Shown: piece after piece, positions 41,765 to 50,930 of the stretch
Position numbering within the stretch: the first letter of the stretch is position 1
How the letters are laid out: each line of letters begins with the position of its first letter
DNA from: Streptomyces sp. NBC_01214
GTDB taxonomy: Bacteria > Actinomycetota > Actinomycetes > Streptomycetales > Streptomycetaceae
Length of the DNA: 64,000 nt
Assembly: GCF_026340975.1 (NCBI RefSeq)
Contig: NZ_JAPEOS010000003.1
Span: 1,302,001 to 1,366,000, forward strand
Direction of reading: 5' to 3'
Made by a program: the position numbers and the translations under genes
Notes under the pieces: generated by a model
Databases searched by the model: none
The model's input: only the letters and a program-made list of their open reading frames with translations
Told to the model about the DNA's origin: nothing

Positions 41765-43654
41765 TCATGCGCCCGGCACCGGTGCCTCGCCGCCCGACAC
41801 GGCGAATTGGGTGCGGTACAGCTCTTCGTACCGCCCGCCCGCCGCCAGCAGCGCGGTGTGCGTGCCCCGTTCCACGATCCGGCCGTCCTCGACCACCAGG
41901 ATCAGGTCCGCCGCCTGTACGGTCGACAGCCGGTGCGCGATCACCACCGCCGTCCGGCCCGCCAGGGCCTCGCCCAGAGCCTCCTGCACTGCGGCCTCCG
42001 AGGTGGAGTCCAGGTGCGCGGTGGCCTCGTCGAGGATCACCACCCGCTGCCGGGCCAGCAGCAGCCGGGCGATGGTCAGCCGCTGCCGTTCCCCGCCCGA
42101 GAGCCGGTAGCCGCGCTCCCCGACCACCGTGTCCAGTCCGTCCGGCAACGAGGCGACGAGCCCGTCCAGTCGCGAGCGCCGCAGGGCCTCCCAGATCTCC
42201 TCCTCGGAGGCCTCCGGGCGGGCCAGCAGCAGGTTGGCGCGCACCGATTCGTGGAAGAGGTGCCCGTCCTGGGTGACCATGCCGAGCGTCTCGCGGATCG
42301 AGTCGGCCGTGAGGTCCCGTACGTCGATCCCGCCGAGCCGGACCGCGCCCGCGTCGGCGTCGTACAGCCGCGGCAGCAGGTGCGCGATGGTCGACTTGCC
42401 GGCGCCGGACGAGCCGACCAGGGCGATCATCTGGCCCGGCTCGGCGCGGAAGGACACCTCGTGCAGCACCTGCGCACCGCCCCGGGCATCCAGGGTGGCG
42501 ACCTCCTCCAGGGAGGCGAGCGAGACCTTGTCGGCGGCCGGGTAGCCGAAGGAGACCCGGTCGAACTCCACGGCCACCGGCCCCTGCGGCACCCGGCGGG
42601 CGTCCGGCTTCTGCGCGATGAGCGGCTTCAGGTCGAGGATCTCGAAGACCCGCTCGAAGCTCACCATCGCGCTCATCACCTCGACGCGGGCGCCGGCGAG
42701 CGCGGTCAGCGGGGCGTACAACCGGGTCAGGAGGAGGGCGAGGGCGACGACGGAGCCGGCGTCCAGGGAACCGCGCAGGGCGTAGAACCCGCCGAGCCCG
42801 TAGACGAGCGCCAGGGCCAGCGCCGAAACCAGGGTGAGGGCCGTGATGAAGGCCGACTGGGCCATCGCCGTACGGATCCCGATGTCGCGCACCCGTGCCG
42901 CCCGGGCCGCGAACTCCGCGGACTCGTCCGCGGGCCGCCCGAAGAGCTTGACCAGCGTCGCGCCGGGGGCGGAGAAGCGTTCGGTCATCTGGGTGCCCAT
43001 CGCGGCGTTCAGCGCGGACGCCTCCCGCTGCATCGCCGCCATCCGCGCCCCCATCCGGCGGGCCGGCAGCACGAACACCGGCAGCAGCACCAGTGCCAGC
43101 AGGGTGATCTGCCAGGAGATGCTGAGCATCACGGTGAGGGTCAGCACCAGGGTGACGGTATTGGCGACCACCCCCGACAGGGTGTTGCTGAAGGCCCGCT
43201 GGGCGCCGATCACATCGTTGTTGAGGCGGCTGACCAGGGCCCCCGTCCGGGTCCGGGTGAAGAAGGCGACCGGCATCCGCTGCACGTGGTCGAAGACCGC
43301 CGTCCGCAGGTCCAGGATCAGCCCCTCGCCGAGGGTGGCGGAAAGTCTGCGGGTCAGCAGTCCGAGCCCGGCCTCCGCGACCGCGATCAGCGCGATGAGC
43401 ACGGCCAGCCGGGTGACCGCGGAGCTGTCGCGGCCGTCCACGATGGCCGTGACGACCCGGCTGGCGAGCACCGGGGTGGCCACCGCGAGCAGCGCAGTCA
43501 CCACGCTCAGCAGAAGGAAGAGGGTGAGCCCGCGGCGGTGCGGGCGGGCGAAGGCGGCGACGCGGCGCAGGCCGGCCCGGGAGAGCGGGCGACGGTCCTG
43601 CTGTGCGTTGATCGCGCTGTGCAGCGACGTCCAGGCGGTGACTTCCATGTCCAT
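41765..43654 (-). CDS. ABC multidrug-type exporter (fused permease and ATPase)
   Basis: A 629-aa half-transporter that should work as a dimer. The N-terminal 320 residues hold six membrane helices with the type IV exporter motifs (MPVAFFTRTRTGALVSRLNN). The ATPase part has Walker A (LVGSSGAGKSTIAHLL), the Q-loop (GMVTQDGHLFHESVRAN), signature (YRLSGGERQRLTIARLL), Walker B (RVVILDEATAHLD) and the H-loop (VIAHRLSTVQAADLI). It likely exports a lipid, peptide or drug. It is followed by the VOC gene on the same transcript. Confidence 0.93.
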   Translation of the reverse strand: MDMEVTAWTSLHSAINAQQDRRPLSRAGLRRVAAFARPHRRGLTLFLLLSVVTALLAVATPVLASRVVTAIVDGRDSSAVTRLAVLIALIAVAEAGLGLLTRRLSATLGEGLILDLRTAVFDHVQRMPVAFFTRTRTGALVSRLNNDVIGAQRAFSNTLSGVVANTVTLVLTLTVMLSISWQITLLALVLLPVFVLPARRMGARMAAMQREASALNAAMGTQMTERFSAPGATLVKLFGRPADESAEFAARAARVRDIGIRTAMAQSAFITALTLVSALALALVYGLGGFYALRGSLDAGSVVALALLLTRLYAPLTALAGARVEVMSAMVSFERVFEILDLKPLIAQKPDARRVPQGPVAVEFDRVSFGYPAADKVSLASLEEVATLDARGGAQVLHEVSFRAEPGQMIALVGSSGAGKSTIAHLLPRLYDADAGAVRLGGIDVRDLTADSIRETLGMVTQDGHLFHESVRANLLLARPEASEEEIWEALRRSRLDGLVASLPDGLDTVVGERGYRLSGGERQRLTIARLLLARQRVVILDEATAHLDSTSEAAVQEALGEALAGRTAVVIAHRLSTVQAADLILVVEDGRIVERGTHTALLAAGGRYEELYRTQFAVSGGEAPVPGA

Positions 43655-43793
43655 GGCCCGAACGCTAGGACCTCAACCAAACTTCAGGTCAAGGATCCGT
43701 CCGGGATCGCCCGCACGGGGCGCCAACTCCCGTGCGCACGAACGATTGTGACGACCCCCGTCCGATGTCGGCGCCCGGTGGCATCATCGGTCC

Positions 43794-45914
43794 ATGACGC
43801 AGGGATCCGAGTCCGTACGCTTCGGCAAACGAACCACCGACACCGTCCTGCACCGCTTCGAGCAGTGGGCCCGGGACACCCCCGGCGCCCGCGCGCTCAT
43901 AGCCGGCCCGGGCGGCCTCACCTACGGGGAACTGGATGCGCGCGCCGACCGGCTGGCGCAGCGTCTGCTCGACTCCGGCCTGCCGCCCGGCGCACTCGTC
44001 GCCGTGGGCACCGCCCGGCAGACCGAACTGCTCGTCGCCCTCCTCGCCGTCCTCAAGGCCGGCGGGTCCTACGCCGTCATCGACGTGGCGAGCCCGCGCT
44101 CCGGGCGCCGGCAGATCGTTGCGGCCGAGCCCGTCGTCCTGCTCACCGATGCCGCCCAGCAGGCCGCCCTCGAGAACGGCGGCGGCCCCCGGGTGATCCG
44201 GCTCGACGCGGAGGCCGCGGCGATCGGCGGGCCGCGCACCGAACAACCCCCGGACGCGCCTGCGGACGGACCCTCGGACGGACCCGCGGACCGGCCTGCG
44301 GATTTGCCCGCGGATTCGCCCGCGGACCGGGTTCCCGGTGCGGCCGCCCCGCCGGCCGGCCGCACCGCCGCGGTCCTGTTCACCGGGGCGGCCGAGCCGC
44401 GCGCGGTCCCCGTGAGCCACGGACTGCTCCTCGCCGCCCACGAGGCCTGGGCCGAGGTGGCCCGGCCGACCCCGCAGGACCGGCACCTGTTCACGGTCGG
44501 TACGGACGTGACCGCCTTCGCCGCGGGGTGGACCCGGGCCCTGTGTTCGGGCGGCGCCCTCGTGCTCTCCCCGCGCTCCGCCTGGCAGCCCGGGGACGTC
44601 CGCACGGCCGTCGAGACCGACCGCGTCACCGTGCTGCACACCGACCCGGCCGGCGCCGCCCGACTGCTGCTCGAGGACGCCGAACGGGGAACCCTCGCCC
44701 CGGCCGCCCACCGCGGGGCCGACCCGGCCTGCCGGTCCCTGCGGCTGCTCGCCGTCTCGGGCGACCGGCTCTACCTCGACGAGCAGGCGACCCTGCAGGT
44801 CCGGTTGCGCCCCGGCGCGCGCGTGCTCAACGTCTACGGCTCCGCGGAGTGCGCCGGCATCGGCACCTGGTTCGAACTGCCCCAGCTGCCCCACCCGTTG
44901 GACGACGCGGAAGAGATCTCCCTGCTCGGCACCGCGTTCCCCGGCTTCCGGGCCGAGGTGCACGGCGGGGAGATCCGCCTCGTCCCGCCGGACGGCGCCG
45001 ACGCGGTACCGACCGGCGACCTCGGCCTGCTGCGCGAGGACGGGCTGCTGGAGTACGGCGGCCGGCTCCGGGACCGGATCACCTTGCCCGGCGGCCGGTT
45101 GCTCGACCCGTACCCCGTCGAATCCGCCATCCGCAGCCACGAGGGCATCGGCGCGGTCATCCTGAAGGGGGTCGACGGCCCCCGCGGCCCGCGCCGGCTC
45201 GTCGCGTACGTGGCCCCACCGCCCGGCGGGCCGCCCCGGGCCCCGATGCCGGACATCGAGGAGCTGCGCGACCACCTGGCGGGCAAGGTGCTCCGGGAGG
45301 AGTGCCCGCGCACCGTGATCCGGCTGCGCACCCTGCCCCGCACCACGGCGGGTCAGGAGGACCGGGACGCCCTGCCGCTGCCCATCCTGCCCGCGGCGGC
45401 GCGGAGTGCGGGGAGCAAGTCGGGCAAGTACGGGTCCGCCGCGCCCGTGGGCGAGACCTCGGCCGGCTACGCGGCCGGCTGCGGGGGAGCCGCACTGGGC
45501 CTCGTCGCCCTGATCCTGACGAACTTCCTCTGGCCCGGATCGACCGACCTCACCGGGGTGCCGCAGCCCTGGGCGTTCCTGTTCTTCGTGCTGTACCTGT
45601 TCGAGTGCGTCGCCTTCGGCATCGGGGTGGTGTTCCTGTTCGGCGGCCGCGCCCGGATGCTGCGCCAACGCCGGGGCCCTTCGCTCACCGTGGCCGCCCA
45701 TCTGGCCGTGTCCTACCTGCTGTTGTCCTGGTGGCCGCAGGACAACTTCTACCGGCTGGCCGCCAAACAGGACTGGCCGCGCCAGGCCGCGCTGGTCTAC
45801 GCCTTCAACATCCCGCTGATGATCGCGGGCGTCGTCGTCGCGGCCTACGTCGTCAGCAAACCGGCCGACCCCTTCGACTTCCACGACCCCACCGACGACT
45901 GGCCCGATCGCTGA
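43794..45914 (+). CDS. Membrane-anchored adenylate-forming-like protein
   Basis: A 706-aa protein. Residues about 15-530 have the fold of AMP-binding/NRPS adenylation domains: HRFEQWARDTPGARALIAGP, LTYGELDARADRLAQRLL, PGARVLNVYGSAECAGIGTW, TGDLGLLREDGLLEYGGRLR. But the ATP-gripping A3 loop, normally TSGTTGxPKG, reads AVLFTGAAEPRAVPVSHG, and the A8/A10 region lacks the usual KIRG and lysine, so adenylation is doubtful. A (PADx)n repeat lies near residue 155. After a linker, four membrane helices follow (AALGLVALILTNFLW, FLFFVLYLFECVAFGIGVVF, HLAVSYLLLSWW, IPLMIAGVVVAAYVV). It converges on the GNAT/ATP-grasp gene. Confidence 0.75.
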   Translation: MTQGSESVRFGKRTTDTVLHRFEQWARDTPGARALIAGPGGLTYGELDARADRLAQRLLDSGLPPGALVAVGTARQTELLVALLAVLKAGGSYAVIDVASPRSGRRQIVAAEPVVLLTDAAQQAALENGGGPRVIRLDAEAAAIGGPRTEQPPDAPADGPSDGPADRPADLPADSPADRVPGAAAPPAGRTAAVLFTGAAEPRAVPVSHGLLLAAHEAWAEVARPTPQDRHLFTVGTDVTAFAAGWTRALCSGGALVLSPRSAWQPGDVRTAVETDRVTVLHTDPAGAARLLLEDAERGTLAPAAHRGADPACRSLRLLAVSGDRLYLDEQATLQVRLRPGARVLNVYGSAECAGIGTWFELPQLPHPLDDAEEISLLGTAFPGFRAEVHGGEIRLVPPDGADAVPTGDLGLLREDGLLEYGGRLRDRITLPGGRLLDPYPVESAIRSHEGIGAVILKGVDGPRGPRRLVAYVAPPPGGPPRAPMPDIEELRDHLAGKVLREECPRTVIRLRTLPRTTAGQEDRDALPLPILPAAARSAGSKSGKYGSAAPVGETSAGYAAGCGGAALGLVALILTNFLWPGSTDLTGVPQPWAFLFFVLYLFECVAFGIGVVFLFGGRARMLRQRRGPSLTVAAHLAVSYLLLSWWPQDNFYRLAAKQDWPRQAALVYAFNIPLMIAGVVVAAYVVSKPADPFDFHDPTDDWPDR
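44253..44330 (+). repeat. 12-bp in-frame repeats in the adenylate-forming gene
   Basis: About six diverged 12-bp units of the form gcggacsgrccy code for the linker APADGPSDGPADRPADLPAD. Confidence 0.7.
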
Positions 45915-45924
45915 CCGGAACACC

Positions 45925-45970
45925 GGGCCGGACCACTCACCGGCCGGTCGGCCCGTGAGTGGTCCGGCCC
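45925..45970. terminator. Bidirectional terminator hairpin
   Basis: Perfect 16-bp arms gggccggaccactcac / gtgagtggtccggccc with a 14-nt loop, filling the gap between two converging genes (stops at 45914 and 45973). Confidence 0.8.
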
Positions 45971-45972
45971 CG

Positions 45973-47751
45973 CTACGGCGAGCCGAACATCGCCCCGACC
46001 GCCAGGGCCTCGGCCCGTACCAGCGCCTCGGCCGCGTCCAGCACCTCCCTGCTGTGCGCGGCCACCAACACACCGAGCCAGGGCGCCGGTTCGAAGGCCG
46101 CGGTCGGGATCGCGGGGACGAACACCGCCCCGAGCTCCGCGCAGCGCCGGGCCAGGGCTGCGCACCACTCGTCCAGCAGGGCCTCGGGCAGTCGCGCGCC
46201 CAGCTCCACCCGGTCGGCGATCCGTACGAGGTGCCCCGCGCCCCGCAGCGCGTCGAGCCGGGCCGCCACCATGAAGGCGATGGAGGGCCCGGTCAGCCGC
46301 AGGTTCGTCTCGGTCGGCGCGAGCCGCCCCGCCCCGTCGGCGACGAAGTCGACGTCGAACCAGCCCCGGTATCCGGATTCCGCCAGCGCCCGGCCCACCG
46401 CCGTACCGAAGGCCGTGAGGGACTTCTCCGCCCACGCGGGCACCACCCCGGGGCCCACCGTTGCACCCCGGTAGCAGCCGTCCGCCACGTCCATCACCGC
46501 CCCGCCCACCTCGTGCGCACGGCCCGCGTCGTCGACGAAGCCGTCGTACGTCAGGTCCCGCGGCTCCTCGTCGGCCCCGGACGCCGGACCGCCGACGTAC
46601 TCCTCCACCAGCAACGGCCCGCGCGGCAGCCGCCGCAGCACGGCCCGTGCCCCGCCCGCGGCGCGGACCCGCTCGGGGGTGACCACCGTGGTGCCCGAAC
46701 CCCCGACACCGTGCTCCGATTTCAAAACGGTGCTCTCGCCCGCCCTGGTCCTGGCCGCCAGCATCCGGGCCGCCGCCCACCGCCCGTCCGCCCGCCACTG
46801 CCGGGGGAGCACGATCCCCGGATGCCCGCCGTCCGCCAGGATCCGCTCGAAGAGGGCGTGCGCCGCGGACTTCGACTCGTAGCGCAGCTCCCCGGGCCGC
46901 CACGGCCGGCCCGCCAGCCGTCCGAACGGCCGGGTGCGCCCCCACGGTACGAGGGGCAGCCCCGCCCCGGTGAGCAGCCCGGCCAGCGCCGGCCGGGCCC
47001 GTACGGCATCGGCGAGACCGGGATCCGCGTCCAGCAGGCCGTCGTACACCTCGACCCCGGTCCAGCCCAGCTGGCGGCAGACCAGCTCGCTCCAGCCCCG
47101 CGGAACCGGCCGCGGCAGCACCAGCGCGGCCGGGTAGGGACTGTAGAAGGCGGCGAGGCACGCGTAGTGGTGCGCGGGCCGCTGCTCCGGGTCCAAGGTG
47201 GCGTCGGCGAACTGCGCGTTGAACTCGCCGACGTTGCCCAGGTGCACGGCCCGCCCGCCACCGGTCCACGCCCGCGCCCAATCGGCGAGCGGGACGGGAG
47301 CCGCCTCGAACCGGACCAGGGCCGCAGCGTCGGCTTCCACGTCCGGTGCGGCCACCGCCACCGCCACCGCCCCCATCGCCCGGTAGAACCCGGCCGCGTG
47401 CGGATCGGAGTCGATCACCAGCCGGCGCACCCCCAGGTCCACGGCCCGCCGCAGCGCGTCCCGATACAGCAGCCGGCCCACGCCCTGCCCGATGGCGGAC
47501 GGCTCCACGAAGAGCAGCCCGAGCGCCGCGCGCGGGGGAGCCCCCTCCAAGGAGGCGATCCCGAGCACCTCCCCCCGCCCGTTTTCGGCCACGACCACAC
47601 GGCGGGCCGTCACGTCGTCGGGCCGGATCCGTAGATCCGGCGCGCACGCGGCCAGGAAGGCGGCGTCGTACCCCCAGTGCGCCTTGGACCGCATCACCAG
47701 CCCGGTCAGGTACTCCGCCTCGGCGGGCCGCGCGGCCCTGACCTTTACCAT
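45973..47751 (-). CDS. GNAT acetyltransferase-ATP-grasp ligase fusion
   Basis: A 592-aa protein. ATG 47751 follows GGGGAGG at 7 bp. Residues 1-140 are a GNAT domain (MVKVRAARPAEAEYLTGLVM, acetyl-CoA loop SAIGQGVGRLLYRDALRRAV, AAGFYRAMGAV). From about 310 to the end is an ATP-grasp domain: TVLKSEHGVGGSGTTVVTPE is the lysine and glycine-rich loop, GPLLVEEYVG the hinge, and WFDVDFVADGAGRLAPTETN-LRLTGPS the metal-binding DxN end. The middle contains HLGNVGEFNAQFADATLDPE. ATP-grasp enzymes join a carboxylate to an amine via an acyl-phosphate; the acetyltransferase could supply or cap the amine. The substrate is unknown. It diverges from a DUF350 membrane protein. Confidence 0.82.
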   Translation of the reverse strand: MVKVRAARPAEAEYLTGLVMRSKAHWGYDAAFLAACAPDLRIRPDDVTARRVVVAENGRGEVLGIASLEGAPPRAALGLLFVEPSAIGQGVGRLLYRDALRRAVDLGVRRLVIDSDPHAAGFYRAMGAVAVAVAAPDVEADAAALVRFEAAPVPLADWARAWTGGGRAVHLGNVGEFNAQFADATLDPEQRPAHHYACLAAFYSPYPAALVLPRPVPRGWSELVCRQLGWTGVEVYDGLLDADPGLADAVRARPALAGLLTGAGLPLVPWGRTRPFGRLAGRPWRPGELRYESKSAAHALFERILADGGHPGIVLPRQWRADGRWAAARMLAARTRAGESTVLKSEHGVGGSGTTVVTPERVRAAGGARAVLRRLPRGPLLVEEYVGGPASGADEEPRDLTYDGFVDDAGRAHEVGGAVMDVADGCYRGATVGPGVVPAWAEKSLTAFGTAVGRALAESGYRGWFDVDFVADGAGRLAPTETNLRLTGPSIAFMVAARLDALRGAGHLVRIADRVELGARLPEALLDEWCAALARRCAELGAVFVPAIPTAAFEPAPWLGVLVAAHSREVLDAAEALVRAEALAVGAMFGSP

Positions 47752-47846
47752 TTGCTGACCTCCCCATGGTCCGCGCCAAGGCCGTGCGATAGATTCGGCC
47801 TCCCCACGGCACATACTTTCCCATCCACGCGGAGACAGGCTTCTCA

Positions 47847-48269
47847 ATGAGCGACATCATCAACGGACTTGGCCGCACCAGCGCCTACGGCGCCCTCGGC
47901 CTGGTGCTGCTGATCCTCGGCATCGTCCTCGTGGACGTGCTGACGCCCGGGAAGCTCCCCAAGCAGATCTGGGAGGAGCGCAACCGCAACGCGGCCCTCT
48001 TCCTCAGCTCCGCGCTCCTCGGCATCGGCGGCATCGTCTTCACCTCGATCTGGACGACGTACGCGGACTTCGGCAAGGGCCTGCTGTCCACCGCGGCGTT
48101 CGGCGTGCTCGGCCTGATCCTGATGGCGGTGGCCTTCCTCGTGCTCGACGTGGTGACCCCCGGCAAGCTCGGCGCCATCGTCGTCGACCCGGAGCCCCAC
48201 CCGGCGGTCTGGGTCTCGGCCGCCTGCAACCTGGCCGTGGCCGCGATCGTCGCCGCCTCGATCGCCTGA
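47847..48269 (+). CDS. DUF350 membrane protein
   Basis: A 140-aa protein with four membrane helices in two repeated halves; each half has a V-D-V-(L/V)-TPGKL sequence after its first helix (IVLVDVLTPGKLPKQIWEER and FLVLDVVTPGKLGAIVVDPE), showing internal duplication. This is the DUF350/YjfL fold. In other bacteria DUF350 genes often sit beside ATP-grasp amide ligases; here it is divergent from one, 95 bp away. Function unknown. Confidence 0.85.
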   Translation: MSDIINGLGRTSAYGALGLVLLILGIVLVDVLTPGKLPKQIWEERNRNAALFLSSALLGIGGIVFTSIWTTYADFGKGLLSTAAFGVLGLILMAVAFLVLDVVTPGKLGAIVVDPEPHPAVWVSAACNLAVAAIVAASIA

Positions 48270-48290
48270 CGCGGAGCACCCGTACGTGAC

Positions 48291-48324
48291 GAGAGCGCCG
48301 CTCCCCCGGGGGAGCGGCGCTCTC
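48291..48324. terminator. Perfect 17-bp stem terminator
   Basis: gagagcgccgctccccc pairs exactly with gggggagcggcgctctc with no unpaired spacer (the tip bases must open). It lies 22 bp past the DUF350 gene and just before the end of the converging acyltransferase gene. Confidence 0.8.
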
Positions 48325-48352
48325 GCCGTATCCGGGATCCATCGGGACCCGC

Positions 48353-49582
48353 TCAGGCGAGGCCCAGCGCGAACACCGCGAACCCCGCCGCCAGCAGCCC
48401 GGCCACGGTACGGCGCAGCCCGCTCGCCCGGCGTCCCTCCTGCGGCGGCACCTCGAACCGCCGCGCGGAGCGGGCGATCGCGACGAACAGCACCGCGAAC
48501 ACCGGCATCCACGCCAGCCGAGCCGCGATCCAGCCCAGGCTGTCCGGCGCCGTGGTGAGCCCGGCCAGTTCACCCACGAACGAGCCGGGCACGGCTGCGG
48601 CCAGCATCGCCGTCTGGTGCCAGCACAGGATCGTCATCGCGGACAGGTTGATCACGACCACCGGGGCCCACAGGGCGGGCCGCGCCAACAGCTTCGCCAG
48701 CCGGTCGCGCAGCAGGATCGCCGCGCCCGACTGCGCCGAGGCCAGGGCCAGCACCAGGAGCGACGGCGGGTGCGAGTTCGTGCGCGCCGCACCCGGGACG
48801 CCCACCATCGACGCCGGATAGTGGAAGACCGCCAGCAGCGCGGCGAACAGCAGCGTCCCGCCCGCCAGCAGCAGCCAGGCCCCGCTCCGCCCGATCCGCC
48901 GCTCGCCCCAGGAGACGCCCAGCTGGTACGCGAACAGCCAGCCGGGCAGGACGTTCAGCAGGGCGAGCCACGACGGTACGGACTCGGCGAGCGGTCCGTA
49001 GCGCAGGAAGTCCACCACGGCGACCGAGCCGAGCAGCGGGGCTGCCGCCCAGCCGCCGAGGCGCCGCGCCGCCCGCACGCAGTACGGGGTCAGCGCGGTG
49101 ACCACCACGTACACCCCGACGAACCACAGCGGTTGGACCACCAGCGTCGCCCCGGTCCGCAGCGACGCCTCCGGCACCCCGGCCGCGTACAGCACGGGCG
49201 CGGCCAGCGCCCATACCGCGGTCACCCCGAGCACCGGCCGCCCCAGCCGGACGACGCGGCCCTTCAGCCAGGCGCCCGTCGAACCGGTGCGGCGCCCGAA
49301 GGAGAGCGCAGAGGCGTACCCGCCGACGAGGAAGAAGACGCCCAGCATCTGGAGCACCCAACTGGCGGGGGCCAGGCCGCCGAACGCGGACAGCGGGCTG
49401 GCGTTGTGCAGGCCGCCGTCGGAGTCGAGGGTGAAGCCGCCGAGCAGCCAGTGGCCGGTGGGTACGGCCAGCAGCGCCAGGGCGCGCAGCCCGTCGACCG
49501 CGCGGTCGCGGTGGGCGGGGGTCCGACCGTCGATCCGGGCGGCGGCCCTGCGCAGCGCGGCCGGGGTGGCGTGGGCGCTCAT
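48353..49582 (-). CDS. Acyltransferase-3 family membrane protein
   Basis: A 409-aa protein with about ten membrane helices, opening ATPAALRRAAARIDGRTPAH then RAVDGLRALALLAVPTGHWL, the conserved R and H region of acyltransferase-3 (OafA-like) enzymes. Members acetylate cell-surface sugars or natural products across the membrane. ATG 49582 overlaps the stop of the DUF1023 hydrolase gene (ATGA), so the two are coupled and may act on one substrate. Confidence 0.85.
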   Translation of the reverse strand: MSAHATPAALRRAAARIDGRTPAHRDRAVDGLRALALLAVPTGHWLLGGFTLDSDGGLHNASPLSAFGGLAPASWVLQMLGVFFLVGGYASALSFGRRTGSTGAWLKGRVVRLGRPVLGVTAVWALAAPVLYAAGVPEASLRTGATLVVQPLWFVGVYVVVTALTPYCVRAARRLGGWAAAPLLGSVAVVDFLRYGPLAESVPSWLALLNVLPGWLFAYQLGVSWGERRIGRSGAWLLLAGGTLLFAALLAVFHYPASMVGVPGAARTNSHPPSLLVLALASAQSGAAILLRDRLAKLLARPALWAPVVVINLSAMTILCWHQTAMLAAAVPGSFVGELAGLTTAPDSLGWIAARLAWMPVFAVLFVAIARSARRFEVPPQEGRRASGLRRTVAGLLAAGFAVFALGLA

Positions 49583-50646
49583 CGGGCCGTTCCCTTCGCG
49601 ATGGCGGCGAAGGCCGCCAGGGACTGGGTGCCGGGCATGAAGTAGCCGGTGTGGCCCTGTACGTCGGCCGCCGGCACCCGGCGGGCGCCGAAGGCCGCGG
49701 AGGTGGGGTCGGCGCCGTGGCCGATCCCGGCGAACTCGACGTTCGGGACGTCGGCGATCCAGTCGGAGGGTCCCCGGGCCGCCCAGACGCGGGCCCCGGT
49801 GCCGAGGGCGGCCGCGGTGTCGGCGCGCATTCCGGGGGAACCGAAGGCCACGAGGTCGGTGGCGTCGGTGTGCCGGGCCGCGAGCCCGCACACCACCGAG
49901 CCGTAGCTGTGGCAGAACAGCACCGGGTCGGGCGCGCCGACCGCGTCGAGTCCCGCCGTGAAACGGGCCAGTCGGACCGCCCCGGCCCGGGCGAGGCGGC
50001 CGTCGGCCGCGTCCAGGCCGACGCCGACCGGGGTGGTGTAACCGATCCACGCGACGACGGCGGTGCCCCCGCCGGTCCCGGTCGCGGCCCCGGACCCGGT
50101 CGCCTCGCGCAGCGCCCGGGCCATCCCGGCCGGGCCGGTGCGGGGCGTGCGCGGGGCGTCGTAGGTGGCGGCGTCGTTGTCCGAACCCGGCACGATCACC
50201 GAGACGTGCTCCGCGTGCTCCACGTCCCCGAACACCTCGGCCACCTGACCCCGGCCGCGCGGGTCGAAGGCCAGGATCTGCCGGTCCGGCGCGGCGAGGG
50301 AGGCGTACCGCGCCTCACCCGTGGCGGCGACGGCGATCCGGTTGGCCTCGTACCGCAGGGGGAGCGGCGCCCCCTCGAGATTGCCCACCACCAGCGGGTG
50401 CGACCGCAGCAGCTGCTGCCGTGCGGTGTCGTCCAGCCCGGCGAAGAAGGCGGCCACCTCGCGCGGTGCGGCGGTCGCAGGATCGGGCAGCGCCCGGCCG
50501 GACACCGTGTCGGCCCGCCAGGCGGCGGTGCCCGGTGGCGGGCCGGTGACCGCCGCCTGGCTGTCGCCCGAGGCCCATCCGGCGGTCCCCCCGACGAGGG
50601 TCACCGCCAGTGTGGCCGTGACCAGCGTCCTTCCGAAGCGGCGCAT
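49579..50646 (-). CDS. Exported DUF1023 alpha/beta hydrolase
   Basis: A 355-aa exported hydrolase. GGAGAGGAG before the ATG; signal peptide MRRFGRTLVTATLAVTLVGG with cleavage near SQAA. The catalytic part includes RQILAFDPRGRGQVAEVFGD, SVIVPGSDNDAATYDAP and the nucleophile elbow PDPVLFCHSYGSVVCGLAAR (serine in HSYGS), then an Asp in ASPSDWIAD-like RGPSDWIADVPN and a final His in VQGHTGYF. Likely an esterase or lipase; the substrate is unknown. Coupled to the acyltransferase-3 gene. Confidence 0.87.
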   Translation of the reverse strand: MRRFGRTLVTATLAVTLVGGTAGWASGDSQAAVTGPPPGTAAWRADTVSGRALPDPATAAPREVAAFFAGLDDTARQQLLRSHPLVVGNLEGAPLPLRYEANRIAVAATGEARYASLAAPDRQILAFDPRGRGQVAEVFGDVEHAEHVSVIVPGSDNDAATYDAPRTPRTGPAGMARALREATGSGAATGTGGGTAVVAWIGYTTPVGVGLDAADGRLARAGAVRLARFTAGLDAVGAPDPVLFCHSYGSVVCGLAARHTDATDLVAFGSPGMRADTAAALGTGARVWAARGPSDWIADVPNVEFAGIGHGADPTSAAFGARRVPAADVQGHTGYFMPGTQSLAAFAAIAKGTAR

Positions 50647-50930
50647 GCCCCTTCTCCTCTCCTCGTGACGAGGGGGAAGGTAGGTAGGGGGTGTCCGCCT
50701 CCACGTCCGACCGTGGAGCCAAGTCGGATGTCATACCCCGGTAGGGGGTGGAGGAGACGGCGCCCTCGGCCGGCCCGCCGACGTGTCCGTCTGAACGGCC
50801 CCGACGTTGCTCCACGGGTGCGATCCGCGTCAGCCGTCTGCCCGAGCGCGTCAGTGTGTCGGCGGCGCCGGGGCCCATGCCGCGAGTAGTTATGGCGATA
50901 GTCCGATTAATTGCGGCAAAGGGAGTGCAG

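Noticed and set aside
41702..45958. 1418-codon open frame on the plus strand
   Set aside because: Antisense to the ABC exporter, then out of frame over the adenylate-forming gene; no domain.
43689..46073. 794-codon open frame on the minus strand
   Set aside because: Antisense shadow of the adenylate-forming gene.
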